From: Farysia itapuensis
Taxonomy: Eukaryota; Basidiomycota; Ustilaginomycetes; Ustilaginales; Ustilaginaceae
Length of the DNA: 64,000 nucleotides
Direction: 5' to 3'
Assembly (NCBI GenBank): GCA_023212645.1
Contig: JALBYC010000019.1
Span: forward strand, 1 to 64,000
Numbering within the stretch: position 1 is the stretch's first letter; every line of letters starts with the position of its first letter. Shown here one piece after another: positions 40,551 through 49,741 of this stretch. Both the position numbers and the translations under genes were made by a program. The notes below the pieces were generated by a model. That model did not search any database, was not told where the DNA came from, and was given only the letters and a program-made list of their open reading frames with translations.

Positions 40551-43079
40551 ATGAACGGCGAGCTTTTGTCTCCAACCACCAGCTGCAGTGACTCCTCGTC
40601 AAGCTACCGCGTGCAGGACCATTTCTACGACAATCGAAACCCGAATCTCACAAAAACCACCGTGGAAGGGTCGACTCGCAAACGAGTTTACAGAGCTTGC
40701 GAGGTATGTCGACGGAAGAAAGTAAAGTGCAATGGCCAAAAGCCTTGCAGTCACTGTATTGCATTCGCCGAAGAGTGTTATTATGTCGACACCAAAGACC
40801 GTTCTGCTTACAGTCGCAGATACGTCGAGTCTCTGGAGCAGAGGCTTAGCAAGATGGAGAAATCTCTGTCCATAGCGTGTGGTGACGTTCAGCTGTGTGC
40901 ATGTAAAGCAGAACAGCAGGCGTCGCCTGTGAGTAGCGACAAAAGTGTCGAGCTCACCGATGATATCAATCCGATGCCAAGCTCGGGACGCATCGTGCTC
41001 TCCACCAATGGAGAGATGACCTTTACAGGCCGCTCATTTTTCTCTGCCATCGTCAATGAAGCGAATCAAGTACTGGGTCAATACGGTTCACAGCCCAAAG
41101 GAGCAGAGTACTCTGACGCCTACTTCGAGCCCCGAGAGATTCACGCCAGTCATGCAAAGATTGTGCACACAGCTTTAATTGAGCCACGATCGCAGCTACC
41201 GCAACAAGATGCTCTAAACAAGCTCATCGATGCTTTCTACCAACGCGTCTTTCCTACTTTTCCCATCGTCACCAGGACCGAGCTAAATGAGCACGTTGCG
41301 CGAGCGATGCTCTCTACGAGAAGCATGAACGAAGGCGGTTCTGCAAGTCTAGCGTTGGTGTTTTCAGCACTCGCCTGCGCCGCCAAAACCGTCGGTCCCG
41401 ACAAAGATCTGGAAAAAATGCCAGGACCGACGCAGGCTGCGGAATTTACATATGGAAATCGAGCTTGTCTCCAGGATTCAGGTGGTGGCTCCGCGTTTGA
41501 CGCATCAGGTGCCACCTATTACGATCTCGCACATTCTTTGGTAAGTCAAAGCGCTCCAGGCAGCAGCTTTCAAGTGTCCCAAGTCTATGCGCTGCAAGCT
41601 TTTTACGCATCATCGATCGGATCGACCAGCCGAGCTTGGCTTGCCATCGGTAATTCAATGCGGCTTGCGATCCATCAGGGTATGCACAAAAGCGTCCAGA
41701 GCACGTCTATCTCTGCGTCGGAGGAGCAGAGTCGAAGGCGGGTTTGGTGGTGTATCTACGTTCTTGACCGCATACTCGGGTCCACCCTTGGAAGACCGTT
41801 CGGCATCCGCGACGCAGAGGTGAACGCATCTACGCCAAGTGCTGAGGATGGTATACTGAGCGATCTGGCTCCAGGCTTTGCATCGTTGATTTCCTTGACA
41901 AGACTTCTAAGTGAACTGGCGTGTACAGCATCGGTTCTAGAACATGCTGTGCTCGAGCTTGGCGAGCGCGACAAACAGAAAGAAACAGCACGTGCATATT
42001 CTCAGGAAAGGGCTCTCGACGAATGGTCAAAATGTATAGCGACATCGTTGAAAGCCGAGGCGCCTGTCAACAATCACGAAATCAACCTTCAGAACTGCGT
42101 TGCTTTCTGTCTCTTGTACTCTACCCGTTTGCAGCTCTACAAGGCTTTTGCACCGAAGGCAAGACCTACATCTCACCCTGTCGAGAACTCAAGAGTTGCT
42201 TCGAGCAAATGTACTCAGACTGCACTGCAAATTGTTCGCGCGTCTACTAGGGTCACAACATTGCTGCCACCTAGTCCTTGGCTCTATTTCTACTCGGAAT
42301 CGCTCATGGCGGCCGGAAGCTTTTTGGCTCTCACCTCTGTCGAGTATACCGGTTCAGTCAGTAGCCAGCTACTGAATGAGGCGGAAAAGGCTGTAAATGG
42401 ACTTCACTATGTCGAGCAGGTCTTGCCAGAAGTGAACAAGCAGCGACAATTCCTGTCGCGATTACTTCGAACCATGCATGGCTTACTTTTGCAGAAACCG
42501 GTCGCATTACAGTTTGAGGGTCATGTGGTGCAGTCTTCGCCATCAGGACAAACGGAAAACGGAGTTCTTCGATCGAACAAGCGCCGCCGAGCCACAACAT
42601 TGCAAAGCGGTGCAAGTCAAATGACGACGACATCTTATCCTGTGAGTTTCTGGAACGATTCTGTACAGCCAGGAGGCGTCAGCAACCCTCATCCTGCCGA
42701 TCTTTGCCGTGGCAGTCCTGCATACTCGGACTCGGACATGCATCGAACATCGATACAGAACTTCGAAGAACAGCAAAGCACATCAAGAGGCATTAGCCCC
42801 GGTAGCATGCCCGTCGGTTGCAGCAATGCTCCAGGTTTCGACGATATTCTTGCGCAAGGTCCGTTTGCATTTACCGACACCAATTTTGCGGGATGTTCGA
42901 CAGCCATAAAGCCTACCGCACTTGCCAGTGCTCCAACCAGTTTGATGGGCAGCGCTGACAGCAACTCTTATGATGCAGACGGTGCAGCAACATTCGATAC
43001 TCAGTCCGAGCTTAGCAAATTCTCAAGCCTTCTCTCTGACTTCATCACAAGTACGCCGTTGCAATCCGTGTCGCGATGA
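40551..43079 (+). CDS. Zn2Cys6 fungal-specific transcription factor
   Basis: 842 residues, ATG at 40551. Classic zinc cluster with Cys50, 53, 60, 66, 69 and 76 (C-x2-C-x6-C-x5-C-x2-C-x6-C), then a basic linker and short coiled coil (RRYVESLEQRLSKMEKSL). The fungal_trans (MHR) region covers about residues 220-560, with SQVYALQAFYASSIGSTSRAWLAIGNSMRLAIHQGMH and SRRRVWWCIYVLDRILGSTLGRPFGIRD. The C-terminus is Ser-rich, likely activating. TTATAAG about 58 bp upstream of the ATG could be its TATA box. Targets unknown. The stop is 75 bp from the end of the convergent HMG-box gene. Confidence 0.9.
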   Translation: MNGELLSPTTSCSDSSSSYRVQDHFYDNRNPNLTKTTVEGSTRKRVYRACEVCRRKKVKCNGQKPCSHCIAFAEECYYVDTKDRSAYSRRYVESLEQRLSKMEKSLSIACGDVQLCACKAEQQASPVSSDKSVELTDDINPMPSSGRIVLSTNGEMTFTGRSFFSAIVNEANQVLGQYGSQPKGAEYSDAYFEPREIHASHAKIVHTALIEPRSQLPQQDALNKLIDAFYQRVFPTFPIVTRTELNEHVARAMLSTRSMNEGGSASLALVFSALACAAKTVGPDKDLEKMPGPTQAAEFTYGNRACLQDSGGGSAFDASGATYYDLAHSLVSQSAPGSSFQVSQVYALQAFYASSIGSTSRAWLAIGNSMRLAIHQGMHKSVQSTSISASEEQSRRRVWWCIYVLDRILGSTLGRPFGIRDAEVNASTPSAEDGILSDLAPGFASLISLTRLLSELACTASVLEHAVLELGERDKQKETARAYSQERALDEWSKCIATSLKAEAPVNNHEINLQNCVAFCLLYSTRLQLYKAFAPKARPTSHPVENSRVASSKCTQTALQIVRASTRVTTLLPPSPWLYFYSESLMAAGSFLALTSVEYTGSVSSQLLNEAEKAVNGLHYVEQVLPEVNKQRQFLSRLLRTMHGLLLQKPVALQFEGHVVQSSPSGQTENGVLRSNKRRRATTLQSGASQMTTTSYPVSFWNDSVQPGGVSNPHPADLCRGSPAYSDSDMHRTSIQNFEEQQSTSRGISPGSMPVGCSNAPGFDDILAQGPFAFTDTNFAGCSTAIKPTALASAPTSLMGSADSNSYDADGAATFDTQSELSKFSSLLSDFITSTPLQSVSR

Positions 43080-43154
43080 TATAGTCAATAAAGTCATCAG
43101 TAACACCTTCTGGTTCTGTGCTTGACCATGTCTGATGGAGTGATTGTCTCAGAT

Positions 43155-45341
43155 TTATGGACTCATGGCTCTTGTTTTAGAAAGTTTTCCTTTGAAGTTG
43201 CTCAGGTGGACCGCACTCCAGTTCTTGAGGCTGGATCGCTTAATTGGAGATGACAGCTGCGCTGGCTGGCCGAGCTTTCCCTCTGACCGGGTCTGTGTCG
43301 GGGTTGATGTGCTAGGGGTGCCGAAGACTTCAACGTTTGCGCTGATGTCGAATGGGCGGCTAAAGTTGATCTCTTGCAATGCTCCAAAATTTGTGTTTGA
43401 CAACGTAGGATCCGCTTGCGATGGCGCCAAAAACAGTCCTTGACTCTGCTGAGGTCCCAAATACGACTTGAAAGCTTGTGAGAGTGCAGTTGTGTCGGTG
43501 CTTGCGAAGGGCGCTTTTGTCACGTCCACGTCCAGGATGTCCTGCAAATTCACATCATCAGGACAAGGGGCATAGTTGGCCGGGGCTGGGATGGGCGACA
43601 TATTTGACTGAGTGATTTGCGTCAACGCTTGTTGTACCATCAATTCGGTTTGTCTATACTCTGCCCCATAAGAGGTTGGTGACACGATGTTGGATGGCAA
43701 CGAAGAAGGCGCAGACTCCTCGGCTGCACCGTATTTCTGCGGGACAAGATGTTGATATGGTAATCCTGATGGAGATATACATGCAGGCTCGTCCAAGCAA
43801 CTTGTTGACATCATAGACTGGCTGTAGCGACATTTGCTTCCGAGGCAGCAATGAGACGACGAGGCTACAAATGATTGTCCGGCATTTGTCGACGATGACC
43901 ACTCTTCGTTGCTGGACGATGCCGGCTGAGGAAATTGCCACAAAGCAAGACTGTCGTACCCATCAGTGTCGTTACTTCTTATGCTCAAGGCCGGGCCATA
44001 ATCGAATGACCAAGGCATTGCGGCGGTGACAGATGGGTGTACGTCACTACTGGCGTGCGGAACCACAAAGTTTGTTCCAGTCTGACTTGGCGATCGGAAA
44101 GTCACGCCACCATGAGTGGGACTCTTCTGCTTCCAGTGTGTGAGAGGTGACAGAGAAACTTCTGGCATAAAATTAGCTTGCGGATGCGTCGCCCAGCTAG
44201 ACTGCTTCGGAGAGTTGTTTGAGTTGTGTTTGCTTTCCGGACTGACCGCGCTGCGCTTAGCGAGAGCCTTTTCTAAAAGCTGCCTCTTCGAAGGTTGTAA
44301 GAACCTCCGTGGACTGGAAGGAGGAGCTTTGCCATCGCACGTTGCCGAAGCTGAGCGAGTTTCGTCCGTTGTAGACACGGCAACACCCACCGGAAGTGAC
44401 AACATGCTCTCAACATCCGTGTCAGTCAAAGTGGAGAATCTTTCAGAGGTAGAGATCGCATCGAAAGAGGCCCTCTTTTGTTGGAAGGCAAACCCATTGC
44501 AGTTGCTTGCCAAAGAACGAGATCTCGAGCGTCCACGAGCGGTCATAGATAGCGAATCGCTGCCGGATTGCGATCCTACTTGCTGTTTGTGAGTAGCTGA
44601 CCGTAGACTGATACCTGCATGTCGCTCAGCTGAAGGAGGATATGGGAGGGATTTGGCTCTAGCCGCCTCTGAGGAAAGCCGTTGCCTTCCTTTCTTTGCA
44701 AGATTAACTGAGACATCTTCATGGCTAGTGGTCGGATCACCTGTAAGTCCTGAAGCTACCTTCACTGGACTTCTTGGTGACACGTGTGGTGCTGCTGCTT
44801 CTTCAACAGGTGACCTACGCTCCACGCCCGTCGTGCTTCTTCTCTTCGGCTGGAACTTGTAGTTCGGATATTTGATTTTGTGTTCGCAAGCCAGTAGCGC
44901 CGACCTTGCATAGTAGAACTCTTTGGTCTCCACACTTTCTTGTCTCCACTGCTCTGCGATTCGCTTGCTCAGATTCTGTTGATACGTGAGGTTGCTTCTA
45001 GGGTATCCTTCTGGCGCGTTGCTATCTTCCGGCTGATTTGCGGACGTCTCTTTTAACTTGGCAGACCGGTATAGTATGAAGGCATTGGGAGGACGGCCTG
45101 GATTGTCTTGATTCGCCTTCTTTTTGTTAACCTTCTCGCGACACGTCGCAGAACTCGCGGGCATGCTGACAGTGGGTTCTGCGACGGTCGCAGACCTCTC
45201 TCTTGCACCTCTTGCTACGCTCCTCCTTGAACCGGAGCGATGATCTGGACTGGACATTGAGATGCTAGAATCCAGTGATGATCTGGTGCGAAGCTCTTGA
45301 GCGTCTAGTCCGGACTGGCCTAAATCAGGATGAGAAGGCAT
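43155..45341 (-). CDS. HMG-box transcription factor of the MATA/Prf1 type
   Basis: 728 residues, ATG at 45339-45341. A single HMG box spans about residues 82-167: GRPPNAFILYRSAKLKE, then LTYQQNLSKRIAEQWRQESVETKEFYYARSALLACEHKIKYPNYKFQPKRR. RPPNAFILYR and YPNYKFQPKR are hallmarks of the MATA-HMG group, which includes Ste11 and the smut regulators Prf1 and Rop1 that control mating and development. The loop between helix 1 and helix 2 is about 13 residues longer than in mating-type boxes, with NQPEDSNAPEGYP. The rest is Ser/Gln/Pro-rich with no second domain. Which smut HMG factor it corresponds to cannot be decided here. Confidence 0.85.
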   Translation of the reverse strand: MPSHPDLGQSGLDAQELRTRSSLDSSISMSSPDHRSGSRRSVARGARERSATVAEPTVSMPASSATCREKVNKKKANQDNPGRPPNAFILYRSAKLKETSANQPEDSNAPEGYPRSNLTYQQNLSKRIAEQWRQESVETKEFYYARSALLACEHKIKYPNYKFQPKRRSTTGVERRSPVEEAAAPHVSPRSPVKVASGLTGDPTTSHEDVSVNLAKKGRQRLSSEAARAKSLPYPPSAERHAGISLRSATHKQQVGSQSGSDSLSMTARGRSRSRSLASNCNGFAFQQKRASFDAISTSERFSTLTDTDVESMLSLPVGVAVSTTDETRSASATCDGKAPPSSPRRFLQPSKRQLLEKALAKRSAVSPESKHNSNNSPKQSSWATHPQANFMPEVSLSPLTHWKQKSPTHGGVTFRSPSQTGTNFVVPHASSDVHPSVTAAMPWSFDYGPALSIRSNDTDGYDSLALWQFPQPASSSNEEWSSSTNAGQSFVASSSHCCLGSKCRYSQSMMSTSCLDEPACISPSGLPYQHLVPQKYGAAEESAPSSLPSNIVSPTSYGAEYRQTELMVQQALTQITQSNMSPIPAPANYAPCPDDVNLQDILDVDVTKAPFASTDTTALSQAFKSYLGPQQSQGLFLAPSQADPTLSNTNFGALQEINFSRPFDISANVEVFGTPSTSTPTQTRSEGKLGQPAQLSSPIKRSSLKNWSAVHLSNFKGKLSKTRAMSP

Positions 45342-46494
45342 GGCTTTTCTGCCTCCAACCCTTCTCCTTGGTAGTCAGAGTCCTTTTCTAACCCATTCCT
45401 CGCTTGGACTGTCGTGTGGGGCCAACAAATTGATGATCAGTGCGGAAGGAAGGGGCAAGAGGCGTTATGAAGACCGCGAATCCATCATATGAGCTCGGCG
45501 GCTGCTACGATGCGGCTGGTGGAAACTTGATTGAGAAGCGTCCAAGCACACGCAGCGAAAGGTCTGTTTGCTCCCGCGGCTCAGCGGAGTGATCGCTAGG
45601 AAGGACCTTGCGCTGCAGCATGATGAATGAGAGCCATGAAGCATAGCAGAATAACCCCAGTTGCTTTGATCACCGAAATGTAGCCTTGGTAGGACATGGA
45701 AACGGCGTTCAGGCATTGTATCCACTTTGCAACCGGCCGGCCAATTGTGCGCCAATGCCTTCTTTTCGGTGCGGCATCATGATCAAGTCTGGCTCTTTTC
45801 AGAGGCTGGTCTGGTGCGGACGAGGACCGTGAACCATGCGTGCATAGTCTGTGGCGTATCGCTCTTTGACCCTGTCTCACAACGCGGAGCGGCCCAAGCG
45901 TCCAAGCTGGTTCCGGAACCAAAGGCCTTTGTTTCACAATGATACGGGACGCAACACTCTACATATCAGCAGAGATCACAATTGTCCGGACCAGACATTG
46001 AGGAGAAGCCGGGTAGTGTCGAATTGAAGGCTTTCATGAGGTGGGCGTTCAAGTGCAACGAGACCTCGTTATATACACTACCAGAGTTCTGATATCGAAT
46101 CCTCGCTTTAGGACTGCGTGTTTTCGATATCACTGATGGCTCCCATGTGTCAAGAATCAGTGTACTGCTGGTATGGCTGCAGTCTCGGTGCAGTCCTTTG
46201 CTGCTGCAAGTGCTGCCAGCGGCCTAGCTGCACGTGCTGCACGCTGCGTTTTGCTAGCTGTTTGCCTCAGTGACTTTGTCTGGATGATCATGTTAAGCCA
46301 ATTTTTGAGTGTTGCTCTGGGCGATCTGAGCTCTGAGCTCTGAATCTCTGAGCGCTTGAGCTTTTTAGCGCTCAGCGCGATTTCTTGTCACGCGTCGCGC
46401 AAAGTGAGCTTTAGCCAAAAGCTCAAAAGCGCAGTTCTAGAATGTGGAATTCTCTGCACTTCGTCCTCCCGCCATCTCCTCTCCATCGACTACG
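45342..46494. promoter_or_regulatory. Divergent HMG-factor/POL3 intergenic region
   Basis: 1.15 kb without a convincing gene. The HMG factor promoter is long, as for regulated developmental genes. Near POL3, ACGCGT lies at 46390-46395, about 100 bp before its ATG. Next to it is an inverted repeat, CTGAGCGCT (46348-46356) and AGCGCTCAG (46367-46375), with a 10-nt loop. The ACGCGT box may be an MBF-type G1/S site (inference). Frames of about 100 codons around 45465-45937 look random. Confidence 0.4.
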
Positions 46495-49400
46495 ATGGCA
46501 CCTGTCGCAACAGATACGCTGAAGGCTCAGCCGGCTCTTCTGTCGAAGAAGCGCAGAATCGATGAGCATCACAAGTCTTCCTTCACAGACACTCTGAAGA
46601 GATTAAAGGAAGAAGCAGATGCGAATCAGGAAATAGACGACCAGGCGCTATGGCCTAGACCTGAATTAAGTCCCGTCAAAGTCGACGAGCAGTCCATCAC
46701 ATTCCAGCAGATCGATATTGAAGAACATCAGGTCGTAAATCAGCCTCCCGCCATCCGGATCTACGGCGTCACCCAGGAAGGGTACTCTGTATGCGCACAT
46801 GTGCACGGCTTTCTGCCGTACTTTTACGTCTATGCTCCACCAGAGTTCCTGCCTCACAAATGCAAAGCTTTCACCGATCAGCTTAACACCCTCTTTGGCG
46901 CCAGAAGTGTCTACTCCACCGAACTGGTCAGCAAAAAGAATCTCATGAACTATCAAGGCCAGGAGAATGTCGCTTTCATCAAAGTGACCGTCTCTGATCT
47001 ACGCAGCCTCCCAAAGATCAGAGGATCCTTCGAAAGAGGCGAAATCTCTTATGGCAACTTTTTCAAAGCTGGCGAGAACAGCTTAACATTCGAGAACATC
47101 GCCTACACATTACGCTTCATGATCGACCTTAAGATCGTCGGCATGAACTGGCTCGAAGTCAAAGCGGGCAATTACAAGCTTCGCCCAGAGAATCTCAAGG
47201 CTTCCTTTTGTCAAATCGAGCTCGATTGCAGTCCAGACGCTTTGATCTCATACGCACCAGACGAGGAATGGTCGAAGATCGCCCCATTGCGGATCCTGAG
47301 TTTCGATATCGAGTGCGCTGGCCGTAAAGGAGTTTTCCCAGAGGCCAGCGTCGATCCTGTCATCCAAATTGCAAACATGGTCACACGCCAAGGCGAAAGT
47401 ACACCTTTCGTGAAGAACGTCTTCACTCTCAACACGTGCTCTCACATTGTTGGAAGTCAAGTACTTTCTTTCAACAAAGAACTGGACATGCTTGAAGCTT
47501 GGTCTCGATTCGTACAAGAGGTGGACCCAGACATCGTCATTGGCTACAACACTTCAAATTTTGACTTTCCCTACCTTCTTGATCGAGCAAAAGCACTGAA
47601 GTCAACAAAATTCGCATTTCTGGGGCGCGAACGAGGCGCGCGCACTGAGGCCAAAGACACCCACTTTTCTTCCAAGGCATACGGCACACGAGATTCGAAG
47701 ACTACCGAACTCCAAGGTCGACTCCAGCTTGACATGCTTCAGGTTATGCAGCGAGACTACAAATTGCGATCGTATTCGCTGAACTCAGTATCCTTTGAAT
47801 TTCTGGGCGAGCAGAAAGAAGACGTCCATTTTTCTCTAATCACTGAGCTCCAGAACGCTGGACCTGAAGCTCGCCGCCGATTGGCTGTATATTGTCTCAA
47901 AGACGCATACCTTCCGCAACGCCTTATGGATAAGCTCATGTGTTTCATCAATTACACCGAAATGGCGAGAGTGACGGGCGTGCCCTTCAATTACCTTCTT
48001 TCCCGAGGTCAGCAGATCAAAGTTGTTTCACAGCTTTTCCGCAAAGCGAGCGAGGACAATTACCTTGTTCCAGCCTACAAGGGAGAAGGCACAGATGACC
48101 AATACGAGGGCGCTACGGTCTTGGAACCGAAAGCTGGCTATTATGATCGACCAATTGCCACACTTGATTTTGCTTCTCTATACCCGTCGATCATGATGGC
48201 GCACAACCTGTGCTACACAACTTTACTCGACAAGAAAACAATCGAGCGTTTGCAGCTAAAAGAGAACGATGACTACGTTGTTACCCCAAACAACAATTAC
48301 TTTGCTACTACGAAGTTGCGGAAAGGCTTGCTACCTACTGTGCTGGAGAATCTTCTAGGCGCGCGTAAGCGGGCCAAAGCCGACCTCAAGAAAGAAACTG
48401 ATCCTTTCAAACGAGCAGTTCTCGATGGACGGCAATTGGCGCTCAAGATCAGTGCTAACTCAGTTTATGGATTCACGGGAGCCACTGTCGGCAAATTGCC
48501 TTGTCTGGAGATTTCTATGAGCGTGACAGCGTACGGACGACAAATGATTGACCAGACGAAAACGCACGTAGAGAAACACTACACAATCGCAAACGGCTAC
48601 GAACATGACGCTGAGGTTATTTATGGAGACACAGATTCCGTCATGGTCAAATTCGGCGTCCCCGATCTCGCCAAAGCGATGGAGTTAGGAGCCGAAGCTG
48701 CAGGTATGGTGTCCAAGACCTTTGTGAATCCGATCAAGCTCGAATTCGAGAAGGTGTATTTTCCCTATCTACTCATCAGCAAAAAGAGGTATGCAGGACT
48801 ATACTGGACGAGGCCAGAGAAGTACGATAAGATGGATACCAAGGGTATCGAAACTGTGCGTCGGGATAACTGCCGCCTTGTGCAGACAGTTATTGACACT
48901 TGTTTGCGCAAGATGCTCATCGACCGTGATGTCAAGGGTGCGGAGGAGTATGCTAAAAACATCATCTCGGATCTTTTACAAAACAAGGTCGACATGGCGC
49001 AGTTGGTCATAACCAAGGCTCTTGCCAAGGCAGACTACGCAGCAAAACAAGCACACGTTGAGCTGGCAGAGCGCATGCGGAAAAGAGATGCTGGTTCTGC
49101 ACCAGCGCTTGGAGACCGTGTCGCGTATGTCATTGTCAAAGCCGCCAAAGGCAGTGCGGCTTACGAGCGTTCGGAGGATCCTATCTATGTTCTTGATCAC
49201 AATATTCCGATTGACACACGCTATTACCTGGAAAACCAGCTGTCAAAGCCGCTATTGCGAATCTTTGAACCGATCATGGGACCCAAAGCTAATTCTATGC
49301 TCAATGGCGAACATACACGGGTAGTGCAAGTTGCCACGTCAAACGTTGGCGCTCTCATGAAATTTGCTGTCAAGACCGTCCAGTGTCTTGGTTGTCGTAC

Positions 49401-49665
49401 TCCACTACGCGAACAAAACACACCTGTCTGCAAGAATTGCAAACCACGCGTGGCTCAACTTTACCACGAGAAACTGGCACGAGCATCAGCGCTGGAAGTA
49501 GAATTTGCGCGCTTGTGGACCTGTTGCCAGCGCTGCCAAGGATCATTGGCTCAGGATGTCCTGTGCACGAACAAGGATTGCCCAATATTCTTTAAACGGA
49601 AGAGAGCACAAAAGGACGTCGAGGACGCAGTCCAGGTCGTGCAACGATTTGACACCGAGTGGTAG
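46495..49665 (+). CDS. POL3: DNA polymerase delta catalytic subunit
   Basis: 1056 residues from the ATG at 46495; the frame is open 17 codons upstream but only from a GTG. Exonuclease motif FDIECAGRKG, then motif A DFASLYPSIM, motif B region KISANSVYGFTG and motif C YGDTDSVM. The C-terminus has the two Cys modules: CysA (CLGC...CKNC) and CysB (CCQRC...C...C), the latter binding a 4Fe-4S cluster and the B-subunit. The enzyme is the main lagging-strand replicase and proofreader. The KKRR near residue 18 is a likely nuclear signal. No introns. Its stop is 76 bp from the NOP2 stop. Confidence 0.97.
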   Translation: MAPVATDTLKAQPALLSKKRRIDEHHKSSFTDTLKRLKEEADANQEIDDQALWPRPELSPVKVDEQSITFQQIDIEEHQVVNQPPAIRIYGVTQEGYSVCAHVHGFLPYFYVYAPPEFLPHKCKAFTDQLNTLFGARSVYSTELVSKKNLMNYQGQENVAFIKVTVSDLRSLPKIRGSFERGEISYGNFFKAGENSLTFENIAYTLRFMIDLKIVGMNWLEVKAGNYKLRPENLKASFCQIELDCSPDALISYAPDEEWSKIAPLRILSFDIECAGRKGVFPEASVDPVIQIANMVTRQGESTPFVKNVFTLNTCSHIVGSQVLSFNKELDMLEAWSRFVQEVDPDIVIGYNTSNFDFPYLLDRAKALKSTKFAFLGRERGARTEAKDTHFSSKAYGTRDSKTTELQGRLQLDMLQVMQRDYKLRSYSLNSVSFEFLGEQKEDVHFSLITELQNAGPEARRRLAVYCLKDAYLPQRLMDKLMCFINYTEMARVTGVPFNYLLSRGQQIKVVSQLFRKASEDNYLVPAYKGEGTDDQYEGATVLEPKAGYYDRPIATLDFASLYPSIMMAHNLCYTTLLDKKTIERLQLKENDDYVVTPNNNYFATTKLRKGLLPTVLENLLGARKRAKADLKKETDPFKRAVLDGRQLALKISANSVYGFTGATVGKLPCLEISMSVTAYGRQMIDQTKTHVEKHYTIANGYEHDAEVIYGDTDSVMVKFGVPDLAKAMELGAEAAGMVSKTFVNPIKLEFEKVYFPYLLISKKRYAGLYWTRPEKYDKMDTKGIETVRRDNCRLVQTVIDTCLRKMLIDRDVKGAEEYAKNIISDLLQNKVDMAQLVITKALAKADYAAKQAHVELAERMRKRDAGSAPALGDRVAYVIVKAAKGSAAYERSEDPIYVLDHNIPIDTRYYLENQLSKPLLRIFEPIMGPKANSMLNGEHTRVVQVATSNVGALMKFAVKTVQCLGCRTPLREQNTPVCKNCKPRVAQLYHEKLARASALEVEFARLWTCCQRCQGSLAQDVLCTNKDCPIFFKRKRAQKDVEDAVQVVQRFDTEW

Positions 49666-49741
49666 CCAACTTTACGCACAACCGCGGTCTGAAAGCATAG
49701 TATACCATGATATGTTGCATATGACAAAAAGCGAGTGCTAA

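Noticed and set aside
45465..45937. Possible small gene on the minus strand upstream of the HMG gene
   Set aside because: Overlapping frames of similar length, no conserved look, no splice signals that extend them.
45990..46010. DIEEKPG coding stretch resembling a 2A ribosome-skipping motif
   Set aside because: It lies in non-coding DNA, has Lys in place of Asn, lacks the final Pro, and is not inside any gene frame.
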